Assembly (NCBI RefSeq): GCF_008711285.1
Contig: NZ_VXDC01000004.1
Location: forward strand, 124,001-188,000
Origin: Roseibium aquae
GTDB lineage: Bacteria > Pseudomonadota > Alphaproteobacteria > Rhizobiales > Stappiaceae
DNA: 64,000 bases
Direction: 5' to 3'
Part shown: one piece after another, positions 1-8,661 of the stretch
Layout: every line of letters starts with the position of its first letter
Numbering within the stretch: the stretch's first letter is position 1
Notes under the pieces: generated by a model
What the model was told of the DNA's origin: nothing
Seen by the model: only the letters and a program-made list of their open reading frames with translations
The model's database searches: none
Made by a program: the position numbers and the translations under genes

Positions 1-993
1 CGCGACCTGGGGGCCGAGGTTGTGCTGGGAAACACCTATCACCTGATGCTGCGCCCCGGGGCGGAGCGGGTGGCCCGGCTTGGCGGCCTTCACACCTTCA
101 TGAATTGGCCGCACACGATCCTGACCGACAGTGGCGGGTTTCAGGTCATGTCGCTGGCGCAGCTGCGCAAGCTCGACGAAGAGGGTGTGCGGTTCCAGAG
201 CCATGTGGATGGGCAGAAATACCACCTGACACCCGAACGGTCCGTCGAGATCCAGGGACTACTGGGATCCGACATTCAGATGCAGCTCGATGAATGCATC
301 AAGCTGCCCGCCGAGCCCGACGATGTCAAACGGGCCATGGAGCTGTCTGTTCGATGGGCCGAGCGATCCCGGCGCCAGTTCGAGGATATGAACGGACCGG
401 CGAAAGGGCAGGGCCTTTATGGGATCGTTCAGGGCGGAGACGTGCCCGACCTGCGTTTGAAATCGGTTGAAGCGCTTCTGCAGATCCCATTCGAGGGCTA
501 TTCGGTCGGCGGCCTCGCCGTTGGCGAGCCTCAGGAGGTCATGCTCAAGATGCTGGAGGTGACCACACCCGCGATGGCGGCGGATAAACCCCGCTACCTC
601 ATGGGTGTGGGGACGCCGGATGACTTGCTTGAAAGCGTCAAGCGCGGGATCGACCAGTTTGATTGCGTGATGCCAACCCGGGCGGGGCGCCACGGTCTGG
701 CCTACACCCGTTTCGGCAAGGTCAATCTGAAGAACGCGCGTCACGCGGAAGATCCGCGCCCTCTCGATGCGCAAAGCGCGTGTGAGGCGGCCAATACCTA
801 TTCGCGTGCCTACCTGCATCATCTGGTTCGCACCGGCGAGGCGCTTGCGTCGATGCTGCTCACCTGGAACAACCTCGCCTATTACCAGACACTGATGGCC
901 GGAATGCGGGCGGCCATCGAAAATGGCTCGTTCGAGGACTTCTACCAGGAAACCAAGGCCAACTGGGCACGCGGCGATATAGCCGCCCTTTAG
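1..993 (+). CDS. tgt: Queuine tRNA-ribosyltransferase, 5' end missing
   Basis: Exchanges guanine 34 for the queuosine precursor preQ1 in tRNAs with GUN anticodons. The reading frame is open from base 1, so about 330 C-terminal residues are present and the true start lies upstream. The active-site segments are visible: [10 protein letters not shown] (general acid/base Asp), [17 protein letters not shown], and [13 protein letters not shown] with the nucleophilic Asp. The usual zinc site (Cys-x-Cys-x2-Cys plus a His about 26 residues on) is largely lost. The aligned stretch reads SACEAAN, with Ser and Ala at the first and third Cys positions, and TWNNL has Asn where the His is expected. The family is certain; what the missing zinc ligands mean is open. 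Confidence 0.95.
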   Translation, partial: RDLGAEVVLGNTYHLMLRPGAERVARLGGLHTFMNWPHTILTDSGGFQVMSLAQLRKLDEEGVRFQSHVDGQKYHLTPERSVEIQGLLGSDIQMQLDECIKLPAEPDDVKRAMELSVRWAERSRRQFEDMNGPAKGQGLYGIVQGGDVPDLRLKSVEALLQIPFEGYSVGGLAVGEPQEVMLKMLEVTTPAMAADKPRYLMGVGTPDDLLESVKRGIDQFDCVMPTRAGRHGLAYTRFGKVNLKNARHAEDPRPLDAQSACEAANTYSRAYLHHLVRTGEALASMLLTWNNLAYYQTLMAGMRAAIENGSFEDFYQETKANWARGDIAAL

Positions 994-1026
994 GCACCCG
1001 GACCAGCGTTGGCTTCTTCCGGAACT

Positions 1027-1485
1027 TTACGCTGAAAAACCGGGGTCCTTGGTCAGATAACAGCCGGATATCCGCCATGTTCCGTCGGGCTGTTTCTCGA
1101 AGCTGTAGATCGCCCGCCATGTCTGGCCCTTGGGTCCCGTCACATAAACCTCCTGAACCGGACCATGCGGTGTCGCCTTGGATTGTCCGAAGATGACGTT
1201 GCTGGGCCGATAGACGGGCGCATATCCGTTCTTGACCATCTGGATGAAGACATCGGGGGTCTGGAACTGTTGTTGCAGGCGCGGCGCGGCATGGGAAAAG
1301 GCCCGCACGGCGTCGCCACTTTGAAATGCATTCATCTGATCGCGGATTATGGACTGGAATGCGCCGCTGTCGATTTCCTGCGCCATCACGGGGCGCGGTC
1401 CAACCGTGGCATCGATGACGGCGAAACTGCCGAATGTCAGCACGGCGGACAGGACGAACGCCCGAAAGACATGAAAGATCCGCAT
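1027..1485 (-). CDS. Secreted DUF4864 domain protein
   Basis: A 152-residue protein with an N-terminal signal peptide (basic MRIFHVFR, a hydrophobic stretch to about residue 27, cleavage probably after PVMA near residue 35) and one compact domain. The mature part resembles DUF4864 proteins (IIRDQMNAFQSGD near the start, TWRISGCYL near the end), which share the NTF2-like alpha+beta look of small periplasmic proteins. The start is firm: AAAAGGAGG lies 6 bases upstream of the ATG. It is convergent with tgt, 33 bases apart. Function unknown. Family assignment is by recollection of the motif pattern. Confidence 0.75.
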   Translation of the reverse strand: MRIFHVFRAFVLSAVLTFGSFAVIDATVGPRPVMAQEIDSGAFQSIIRDQMNAFQSGDAVRAFSHAAPRLQQQFQTPDVFIQMVKNGYAPVYRPSNVIFGQSKATPHGPVQEVYVTGPKGQTWRAIYSFEKQPDGTWRISGCYLTKDPGFSA

Positions 1486-1578
1486 AACTGGCCTCCTTTT
1501 CCAGAGCTCCCGAAAGTGTACGACGGAGCGAGGGAAAAGGACCTAGCGAATCTCAGGAAAGATGAATGCCCGGTTTCA

Positions 1579-2883
1579 TCATAACCGCCAGAGAGTGACC
1601 CCGGGGGGCGTTTCCTCCCTCGGCATGCGGGCCGGCAGATCGGCAACCAGGCCGCGCCCGCCGCGCAGCAGGGGCGTCACGTTTGCCCAGGCGTCGCCAC
1701 GCTCGAAAAACACGTCGTGCGGCACGGCCAAAATCACGGCATCGGAGCCGTAAAGCTCTGACAGGGAAGCGAGTTCTAGGCCATATTCGGCACGGGTTTC
1801 CTCCGGATCGGCCAGCGGATCATGCACGCGGATGTCTGCTCCGAAGTCTCGAAGTTCCCGGACGAGATCGATCACTTTCGAATTCCGGGTATCGGGCACA
1901 TTCGCCTTGTAAGTCACACCGAGAATGGCGATTCGGGGCGGCATGGGACCGCCGAGCTTCACGCATTTTTGAATGACCTTCCCCGCAACGAAAGCAGGCA
2001 TGGCCTCGTTGGTTCCCCGTCCTGCGAGAATCACCTGAGGAGTCAGGCCGATTTCGTGTGCCTTGTGGGTCAGGTAGTAGGGATCGACGCCGATGCAGTG
2101 ACCGCCGACAAGGCCGGGCTGAAACGGCAGGAAGTTCCACTTCGTGGCCGACCCCGTGAGCACGTCCCGCGTATCGATATCCATCGCATTGAACAGGATG
2201 GCCAGCTCATTCATCAACGCGATGTTCAGATCGCGCTGGGTGTTCTCGATGACTTTCGCCGCTTCCGCCACCTTGATCGACGGGGCCTTGTGAATGCCGG
2301 CGGACACCACCGATCCGTAGAGCGCCGCGAGCCGGTCTGTGCATGCCTTGGAACTTGCGGCGACAATCTTCGTGATTTCGCTGAACCCGCGCACGGTGTC
2401 GCCGGGATTGATCCGTTCGGGAGAATACCCGACCTCGAAATCCGCGCCGAAGGCAAGACCTGACCGCGCCGCCAGGATTGGCACGGCGATCTCCTCCGTT
2501 GCGCCAGGGAAGACCGTCGATTCGAAAACGACAACCGCGTCCTTGCCCAGGTGGTCACCGACCGTTTCGGCAGCATTCCTGAATGGTGTCAGATCGGGAC
2601 GCTTTGCGGCATCGACCGGGGTTGGAACCGCGACAATGTAGATGTCCCGCCCGCGCAGATCGCTGGCAACGGACGACAGCCGCAAGTTGGACCGCGTCAG
2701 TTCGGCAGGCGTCACTGATCCGGTTCGATCGTCGCCAGACATGAGCGCCCGCACCCGCGCCTCGTTGATGTCGAACCCAAGGACGTCGTAGCCGGCTTTT
2801 GCGAAAGCGCAGGCGACGGGCAGGCCGACATAGCCAAGACCGACTATCGCCAGTCGCGGCAGAGAGGAAGGGGTCTGCATCAT
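1579..2883 (-). CDS. UDP-N-acetylhexosamine/UDP-glucose dehydrogenase family, WbpO/TviB-like
   Basis: An NAD-dependent four-electron dehydrogenase that turns a UDP-sugar into its uronic acid for surface polysaccharide. It has a Rossmann motif GLGYVGLP near residue 15, FESTVFPGATEE, GYSPERINPGD, and the catalytic cysteine in GGHCIGVDPYYL near residue 263. The last two motifs, and about 430 residues in length, fit the WbpO/TviB/WbpA branch (UDP-GalNAc or UDP-GlcNAc) better than classic UDP-glucose dehydrogenase; the substrate is inferred. I chose the ATG at 2883 because AAGG (2893-2896) is 9 bases away, whereas it abuts the in-frame ATG at 2892. It follows galU on the same strand after a 166-base gap with strong hairpins. 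Confidence 0.87.
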   Translation of the reverse strand: MMQTPSSLPRLAIVGLGYVGLPVACAFAKAGYDVLGFDINEARVRALMSGDDRTGSVTPAELTRSNLRLSSVASDLRGRDIYIVAVPTPVDAAKRPDLTPFRNAAETVGDHLGKDAVVVFESTVFPGATEEIAVPILAARSGLAFGADFEVGYSPERINPGDTVRGFSEITKIVAASSKACTDRLAALYGSVVSAGIHKAPSIKVAEAAKVIENTQRDLNIALMNELAILFNAMDIDTRDVLTGSATKWNFLPFQPGLVGGHCIGVDPYYLTHKAHEIGLTPQVILAGRGTNEAMPAFVAGKVIQKCVKLGGPMPPRIAILGVTYKANVPDTRNSKVIDLVRELRDFGADIRVHDPLADPEETRAEYGLELASLSELYGSDAVILAVPHDVFFERGDAWANVTPLLRGGRGLVADLPARMPREETPPGVTLWRL

Positions 2884-2892
2884 GAAGTACAT

Positions 2893-2896
2893 CCTT
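2893..2896 (-). promoter_or_regulatory. Ribosome binding site deciding the dehydrogenase start
   Basis: AAGG on the minus strand lies 9 bases before the ATG at 2883 and directly against the ATG at 2892. Spacing favours the shorter protein. Confidence 0.5.
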
Positions 2897-2979
2897 GGCG
2901 GGAATCGCTCGGTGCCGGAGCATTAGCCGAAAAGATCTGCTGCAGGAACGGTCTTTGCGCCTCGGCCTTGGCAACGTTA

Positions 2980-3033
2980 CGCACCCGCAGGTCCGCGGGT
3001 GCGGTGCCGGGTGCCAGCTGTCGGCGGCACCCG
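2980..3033 (-). promoter_or_regulatory. Double hairpin with four complementary arms between galU and the dehydrogenase gene
   Basis: Two adjacent perfect inverted repeats share nearly the same arm sequence. Arms 2980-2988 and 2995-3003 (CGCACCCGC with GCGGGTGCG on the plus strand) form a 9-bp stem with a 6-base loop. Arms 3008-3015 and 3026-3033 (CGGGTGCC with GGCACCCG) form an 8-bp stem with a 10-base loop. Because arms are interchangeable, alternative pairings between the two hairpins are possible. No T-tract follows on the minus strand, so this is not a plain intrinsic terminator. It may attenuate, stabilise or process the galU transcript. Confidence 0.6.
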
Positions 3034-3049
3034 CAACAGTACAGAACCG

Positions 3050-3943
3050 TCAGCCGCCGGCTGGCCGGTCCGCCAGCATGGTGTGCAGCAGAGGCACAAG
3101 TTCCGCGGCAAGCTCCGGATTGTCCAGCGCATAGGCGATGTTGGCGCTCAAGAAACCGGCCTTCGATCCACAGTCATAGCTTTCGCCATCAAAGCGCAAG
3201 GATGCGAATGACTGGCTGCCCATCAGTTCGAGCATGCTGTCGGTCAGCTGGATCTCACCGCCAGCGCCGGTTTCGTGCCGTCCGAGAAGGTCGAAGATTT
3301 CCGGTTGGAGAATGTAGCGGCCGGTGATCATCAGGTTTGACGGCGCCGTGCCGGGTGCGGGCTTTTCGACCATGTTCGAGATACGGCTGGCCCGCTCGTT
3401 GATCGTCTCCGCCAACTCCACAATCCCGTATTGATGGGTCTGATCGTCCGGAACCTCTTCAACGGCGATGATGTTGCCGCCGTGGTCGTTATAGACCTCC
3501 ACCATCTGCTTCAGGCAACTGACCTGAGACTTGATGATCACGTCAGGCAGAAGTACCGCGAAGGGTTCGGCGCCGATAATGTCACGGGCGCACCAGATCG
3601 CATGTCCCAGCCCGAGCGGATCCTGTTGCCGCGTAAAGCTTGTCGACCCGGCCGGTGGACGGATTTTCTCCAGGAGTTCGAGGGCCGCGCCCTTGTTGCG
3701 GCTCTTCAGTGTGTCTTCGAGTTCGTAGGCCCGGTCGAAGTGATCGGCGATCACCGTCTTGTTCCGGCCCGTGACGAATACGATATGCTCGATCCCGGCG
3801 GCCAGTGCTTCGTCGACCACGTATTGCACGATCGGCCGATCCACGATCGTGAGCATTTCCTTGGGAACCGCCTTTGTGGCGGGAAGGAAACGGGTGCCCA
3901 GTCCCGCAACGGGAAGGACAGCTTTACGAATGGGCTTGTGCAT
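3050..3943 (-). CDS. galU: UTP-glucose-1-phosphate uridylyltransferase
   Basis: Makes UDP-glucose from UTP and glucose 1-phosphate for exopolysaccharide, lipopolysaccharide and glucan synthesis in the cytoplasm. The 297-residue length is typical. The nucleotide-binding motif GLGTRFLPATKAVPKEML is at residues 14-32, with FVTGRNK near residue 56, LGLGHAIWCA and the catalytic-core VLLPDVII around residue 135. It is transcribed away from kdsA, with 261 bases between them that probably hold both promoters. Downstream on the same strand is a UDP-sugar dehydrogenase gene, which suggests shared supply of nucleotide sugars. Confidence 0.95.
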   Translation of the reverse strand: MHKPIRKAVLPVAGLGTRFLPATKAVPKEMLTIVDRPIVQYVVDEALAAGIEHIVFVTGRNKTVIADHFDRAYELEDTLKSRNKGAALELLEKIRPPAGSTSFTRQQDPLGLGHAIWCARDIIGAEPFAVLLPDVIIKSQVSCLKQMVEVYNDHGGNIIAVEEVPDDQTHQYGIVELAETINERASRISNMVEKPAPGTAPSNLMITGRYILQPEIFDLLGRHETGAGGEIQLTDSMLELMGSQSFASLRFDGESYDCGSKAGFLSANIAYALDNPELAAELVPLLHTMLADRPAGG

Positions 3944-4204
3944 TTGGTATCCAAATTCTCCCTGTCGAACCGCGCCTGTCGCGTCGGACCCGGATCGCGG
4001 TCACTGACGCGGTGGTTAGCATGGTTTCGATGTCCTGACCAAGGCTCGTTTGGCCGGTCGCGAAAGTCCCGCCGTCCCGCGCCGCGACGGCTCCGGGGAA
4101 CCGTGCCATTGTCCCGGTCGAAGAAGCTTCGGCGGTTGCGGGTCGTGACAAACCAAGATAAGGAACGCGCAGCTTCAAGCCCTTGCCGATGAGCGTTGTC
4201 CGCC

Positions 4205-5053
4205 ATGTCACATGCCAATTCCGTCGTAGAGATCGGCTCCGTCCGCTTCTCCAATCGTCTCCCGTTCAGCCTGATCGCCGGGCCCTGTCAGTTGGAAAGC
4301 CGGGATCATGCGCTCGAATGCGCGGCGGCGATCAAGGAGATCGCCGGCGGATTGGGAATCCCGGTCGTCTTCAAGGCATCCTTCGACAAGGCGAACCGCA
4401 CGTCGATTTCGGCAACACGCGGCGTCGGTTTGAGGGAGGCATTGCCGGTTTTCGCGGAAATCAAGGAAAGCCTCGGCCTTCCGACGCTGACCGACATCCA
4501 CAATGCGGATCAATGCGCGCCGGTGGCCGAGGTGGTGGACGTGTTGCAGATCCCTGCCTTCCTCTGCCGCCAGACGGATTTGCTGGTTGCCGCGGCCCGG
4601 ACCGGGGCGGTTATCAATGTCAAGAAGGGCCAGTTTCTTGCTCCCTGGGACATGAAAAACGTTCTTGGGAAAGTGGTTGAAAGCGGCAATCCGAATGTGC
4701 TTTTGACCGAGCGCGGGGCAAGCTTTGGATACAACACCCTAGTCAGTGACATGCGGGCTCTGCCGATCATGGCGGAGACGGGGGCGCCGGTGGTGTTCGA
4801 TGCAACCCATTCCGTTCAACAGCCGGGCGGATTGGGCACCTCGTCGGGCGGCGACCGGCGCATGGTGGCGGTCTTGTCGCGGGCAGCGGTTGCGGTTGGG
4901 GTCGCCGGGCTTTTCATGGAAACGCACCCCGATCCAGACAACACCACATCCTCGGACGGCCCCAACATGATCCCGCTCAAGGACTTGCCGGCCCTTCTGG
5001 CGCAGTTGACGGCCCTCGATCGTGTAATCAAGACCGCACCCGAAGCGCCCTGA
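4205..5053 (+). CDS. kdsA: 3-deoxy-8-phosphooctulonate (KDO-8-phosphate) synthase
   Basis: Condenses phosphoenolpyruvate with arabinose 5-phosphate to make KDO-8-phosphate for the lipopolysaccharide inner core. 282 residues, the family's usual length. Motifs: IAGPCQLES near residue 25, [60 protein letters not shown] and the C-terminal METHPDPDN. The ATG at 4205 is preferred over the TTG at 4196, because GATGAG (4188-4193) is too close to the TTG. It precedes eno by 123 bases, the usual rhizobial order. Confidence 0.95.
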   Translation: MSHANSVVEIGSVRFSNRLPFSLIAGPCQLESRDHALECAAAIKEIAGGLGIPVVFKASFDKANRTSISATRGVGLREALPVFAEIKESLGLPTLTDIHNADQCAPVAEVVDVLQIPAFLCRQTDLLVAAARTGAVINVKKGQFLAPWDMKNVLGKVVESGNPNVLLTERGASFGYNTLVSDMRALPIMAETGAPVVFDATHSVQQPGGLGTSSGGDRRMVAVLSRAAVAVGVAGLFMETHPDPDNTTSSDGPNMIPLKDLPALLAQLTALDRVIKTAPEAP

Positions 5054-5070
5054 TCGGCGATTGACCGATC
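5052..5070 (+). terminator. Small hairpin at the kdsA stop codon
   Basis: GATCGG (5052-5057) pairs perfectly with CCGATC (5065-5070) across a 7-base loop and overlaps the stop codon. There is no T-run, so it is at most a weak pause or stability element between kdsA and eno. Confidence 0.25.
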
Positions 5071-5170
5071 TGCCGGGCACACCGTGTCCACCTTTGCCTG
5101 CCGCCCGACCGGCGCCGGCGCATGGATTCAACAAGGCTGGTTGGAACTGGAAACCGGCCGCAAGGAGTGA

Positions 5171-6451
<1,281 letters not shown>

Positions 6452-6466
6452 CCATCCGACTTAAAG

Positions 6467-6495
6467 AAAGCCGGCCGGGGCTTCCGGCTGGCTTT
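6467..6495 (+). terminator. Intrinsic terminator of eno
   Basis: Bases 6467-6478 pair with 6484-6495 in a 12-bp stem with one G-T wobble and a 5-base loop. It starts 15 bases after the eno stop codon and ends in TTT. The following 220 bases, to 6715, hold nothing I recognise. Confidence 0.7.
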
Positions 6496-6715
6496 CAGCC
6501 CGGTGACAAACCGTGTCCGTCCTCTTGAATGATCACGGCAATGCGCGGTGCGACACGGAATCGGAACGCAGCAGCTCATCGCGTTGATGCAAGGGTGGTT
6601 TCGTTGCTTCTCGATGCAAGATCGCTGCAGTCCGCTGTCCGAAAGAGCGGGACTTGCCGCCAAGAATAAAATCCGCGAATTGCCCTGGCCGGGTTTCTCT
6701 CACTGATCACACAAT

Positions 6716-7378
6716 TCATGCCTGCTCGCCAGCCTTTGTGGCTTCCGCATGCATGATGGCCGCGGCAATGGTCTCCGGCTTTTCGGCACCGGCAACGGCG
6801 AACCGCCCGTCGATTATAAAAAAAGGTACTCCGGTCACGCCCATCTCATGGGCTTGGCCGATCTGTTTTTTTGTTTTTTCCAGATCGGAGTCCGTTTCAA
6901 GAAGCTGTTCGACAAGATCGGCCTCCATGCCGGCATCTTCCGCGATCTGCACAAGCGTCCCGGGTTGGGTCAGGTCTTCTCCGTCGATGAAGTAGGCTTT
7001 GAACAACCGTTCGACCACTTCGTTTTGCAATCCGTCGGCTTTGGACCACAGGATCAAACGGTGACTGTCGAGTGTGTTCGGAGAGGTCTGGATCCGGTCG
7101 AAGGCGAAGGGAATGCCCTCTTGTTTGCCGGCTTGGGAGATCTGGCTGTAGACCGCCTGCGCCCGCTCGCGTCCGCCAAACTTGTCGCTCAGATACTGGC
7201 TCCGGTCCTTGCCCTCCGCAGGAAGAGTGTCGTCCAGTTGGAACGGATGCCAGCGAACCTCGACCATCACATCGGGCACCGATTTCAATGCCGATTCCAG
7301 CCGGCGCTTACCGATATAGCACCAAGGGCACATGACATCCGAAATCACATCGATGGTCAACGGGGTCGAGGCGGTCAT
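6716..7378 (-). CDS. DsbA-family thioredoxin-fold oxidoreductase, FrnE-like
   Basis: A 220-residue cytoplasmic thioredoxin-fold protein with no signal peptide. The redox motif CPWC is near residue 20 (SDVMCPWCYIGK), and the cis-proline loop GVTGVPFFIIDGRF near residue 175. This matches the FrnE / 2-hydroxychromene-2-carboxylate isomerase-like branch of the DsbA superfamily, whose members handle thiol-disulfide exchange; the substrate is unknown. The ATG at 7378 is chosen because homology begins there and AAAGGGA precedes it by about 10 bases; the open frame upstream overlaps the neighbouring gene. It lies 74 bases after the PleD-like gene on the same strand and may be the last gene of that operon. 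Confidence 0.85.
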   Translation of the reverse strand: MTASTPLTIDVISDVMCPWCYIGKRRLESALKSVPDVMVEVRWHPFQLDDTLPAEGKDRSQYLSDKFGGRERAQAVYSQISQAGKQEGIPFAFDRIQTSPNTLDSHRLILWSKADGLQNEVVERLFKAYFIDGEDLTQPGTLVQIAEDAGMEADLVEQLLETDSDLEKTKKQIGQAHEMGVTGVPFFIIDGRFAVAGAEKPETIAAAIMHAEATKAGEQA

Positions 7379-7452
7379 AAGGCAGTCCCTTTGAATCTGT
7401 CCAGGACAAGGATAACCGGAGTTCCTCGCAAGTGCCAGCGATGGCCAGTTGC

Positions 7453-8661
7453 TCAAAAAACGGTGTGGGACAGGATCGCATTGATCCGGGCCATGATCCG
7501 GGCCTTGCCGCGATCGGACTTCAGAACCGCGACCGGCCCCTTGCCGGCGACCACGCACACAAGGTCTTCTTCCCGGCTAGTGGCATCCGCAATCGTCATA
7601 AGGGTGGCAAACACGTTGGACGTATCGCTTTCTCCTGATGGGGTCCCCGGCAGTCCTTCTGCCGGTGCGAGCCAGACTTCCTCCAATCGCAAGCCGCGAA
7701 GCTCCAATCCGCTTTGCGTCCTGTCGAGATAGGCTTGATAAACGCTTTCGGGCACCCCTCCGGCGGAGGCTGTCTGCATCAGCCATTTACGGCTTTCAGC
7801 CAGGATCCGGTCGGCCAGCCGGCGGCGCTTTCCGGCCCGGATCAGGACCCTCATCCGGGCCTTCAGGTTTTCGGCTGTGATGCCTTGCGGAAGAACATCG
7901 GTCGCACCCGCCTCCACCAAGGCATGCGCCTCACCTTGCCCGGAACTAAAGACGAGGACGGGAAGCGTCGCAAAGCGCGCATCGAACCGAAGTTGCCGCA
8001 AGGTCTCCAGAGCGTCGGGCAATCCGCCGTCCAGAATGACCGCGTCGAATGCCCGTTGTTTGAGATAGTCTTCCGCAAGGCGTTGATCGAACGCGCCGAC
8101 CACATCGACCTTGTCTTCCGCCGTGGCTTCCAATTCCAAAAAGCGGTGTCCGACGCCGATCACCAGAAGCCCGCTCGGCCCGCTATGGTGCGGGGCCGGC
8201 GCCGATCCCGCCAGGCGGCCGAACACAAGCCGCCGGACCCGGGCCTCCTCGAAACGCAAGAGATTGCGTTGCAGTGCGCAGACCCGCTCGAAGACATGTT
8301 GCGGTGCCATACCGAAATGGATGACTGCGTCGGCCCGTGGTCGCTCCGGAACCACATCTTCCGGTCCAATGAAGAGGATCAAAGGCACTTCGCAAGCAAG
8401 ACCGGATACCAGAGCGTCGAGCCACTGGAAAAACGCGCTCTGCTCTGTCGTCGTGCCGAGCAGGGTCGGTGTAACCGCTATGGCGGATGGAAGCGCCCCG
8501 GAGGGATGCGATCCTGCCTGAAAATGCGTCAGAAGATCCTCATCGGTACGAAGCCCGGGAATTGCCCCGGACAATTCCGCTGGCCGGAAGCCCGCATACC
8601 AAAGCGGGCCGTGCCACATCAATGAGGGATCTGCGTCCATATCGGCTGCGTCGGTCCTCAA
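7453..8661 (-). CDS. PleD-like protein with degenerate receiver and GGDEF modules
   Basis: 402 residues. Residues about 90-150 look like the back half of a receiver (VPLILFIGPEDV, then a helix with RVCALQRNLLRFEEAR). Residues 164-275 are a second receiver-like unit with a phosphoacceptor-like Asp 211 in DAVILDGGLPD and LPVLVFSSG, but Gln (DVLPQG) where the conserved Lys belongs. The C-terminal part from about 320 follows the end of a GGDEF domain (ATSREEDLVCVVAGKGPVAVL) without the GGDEF residues. The order resembles PleD (REC-REC-GGDEF), but diguanylate cyclase activity is unlikely. Its start overlaps the stop of the upstream AMP-binding gene by 4 bases (ATGA), implying coupled translation. 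Possibly a c-di-GMP-independent scaffold or sensor; this is inferred. Confidence 0.6.
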   Translation of the reverse strand: MRTDAADMDADPSLMWHGPLWYAGFRPAELSGAIPGLRTDEDLLTHFQAGSHPSGALPSAIAVTPTLLGTTTEQSAFFQWLDALVSGLACEVPLILFIGPEDVVPERPRADAVIHFGMAPQHVFERVCALQRNLLRFEEARVRRLVFGRLAGSAPAPHHSGPSGLLVIGVGHRFLELEATAEDKVDVVGAFDQRLAEDYLKQRAFDAVILDGGLPDALETLRQLRFDARFATLPVLVFSSGQGEAHALVEAGATDVLPQGITAENLKARMRVLIRAGKRRRLADRILAESRKWLMQTASAGGVPESVYQAYLDRTQSGLELRGLRLEEVWLAPAEGLPGTPSGESDTSNVFATLMTIADATSREEDLVCVVAGKGPVAVLKSDRGKARIMARINAILSHTVF

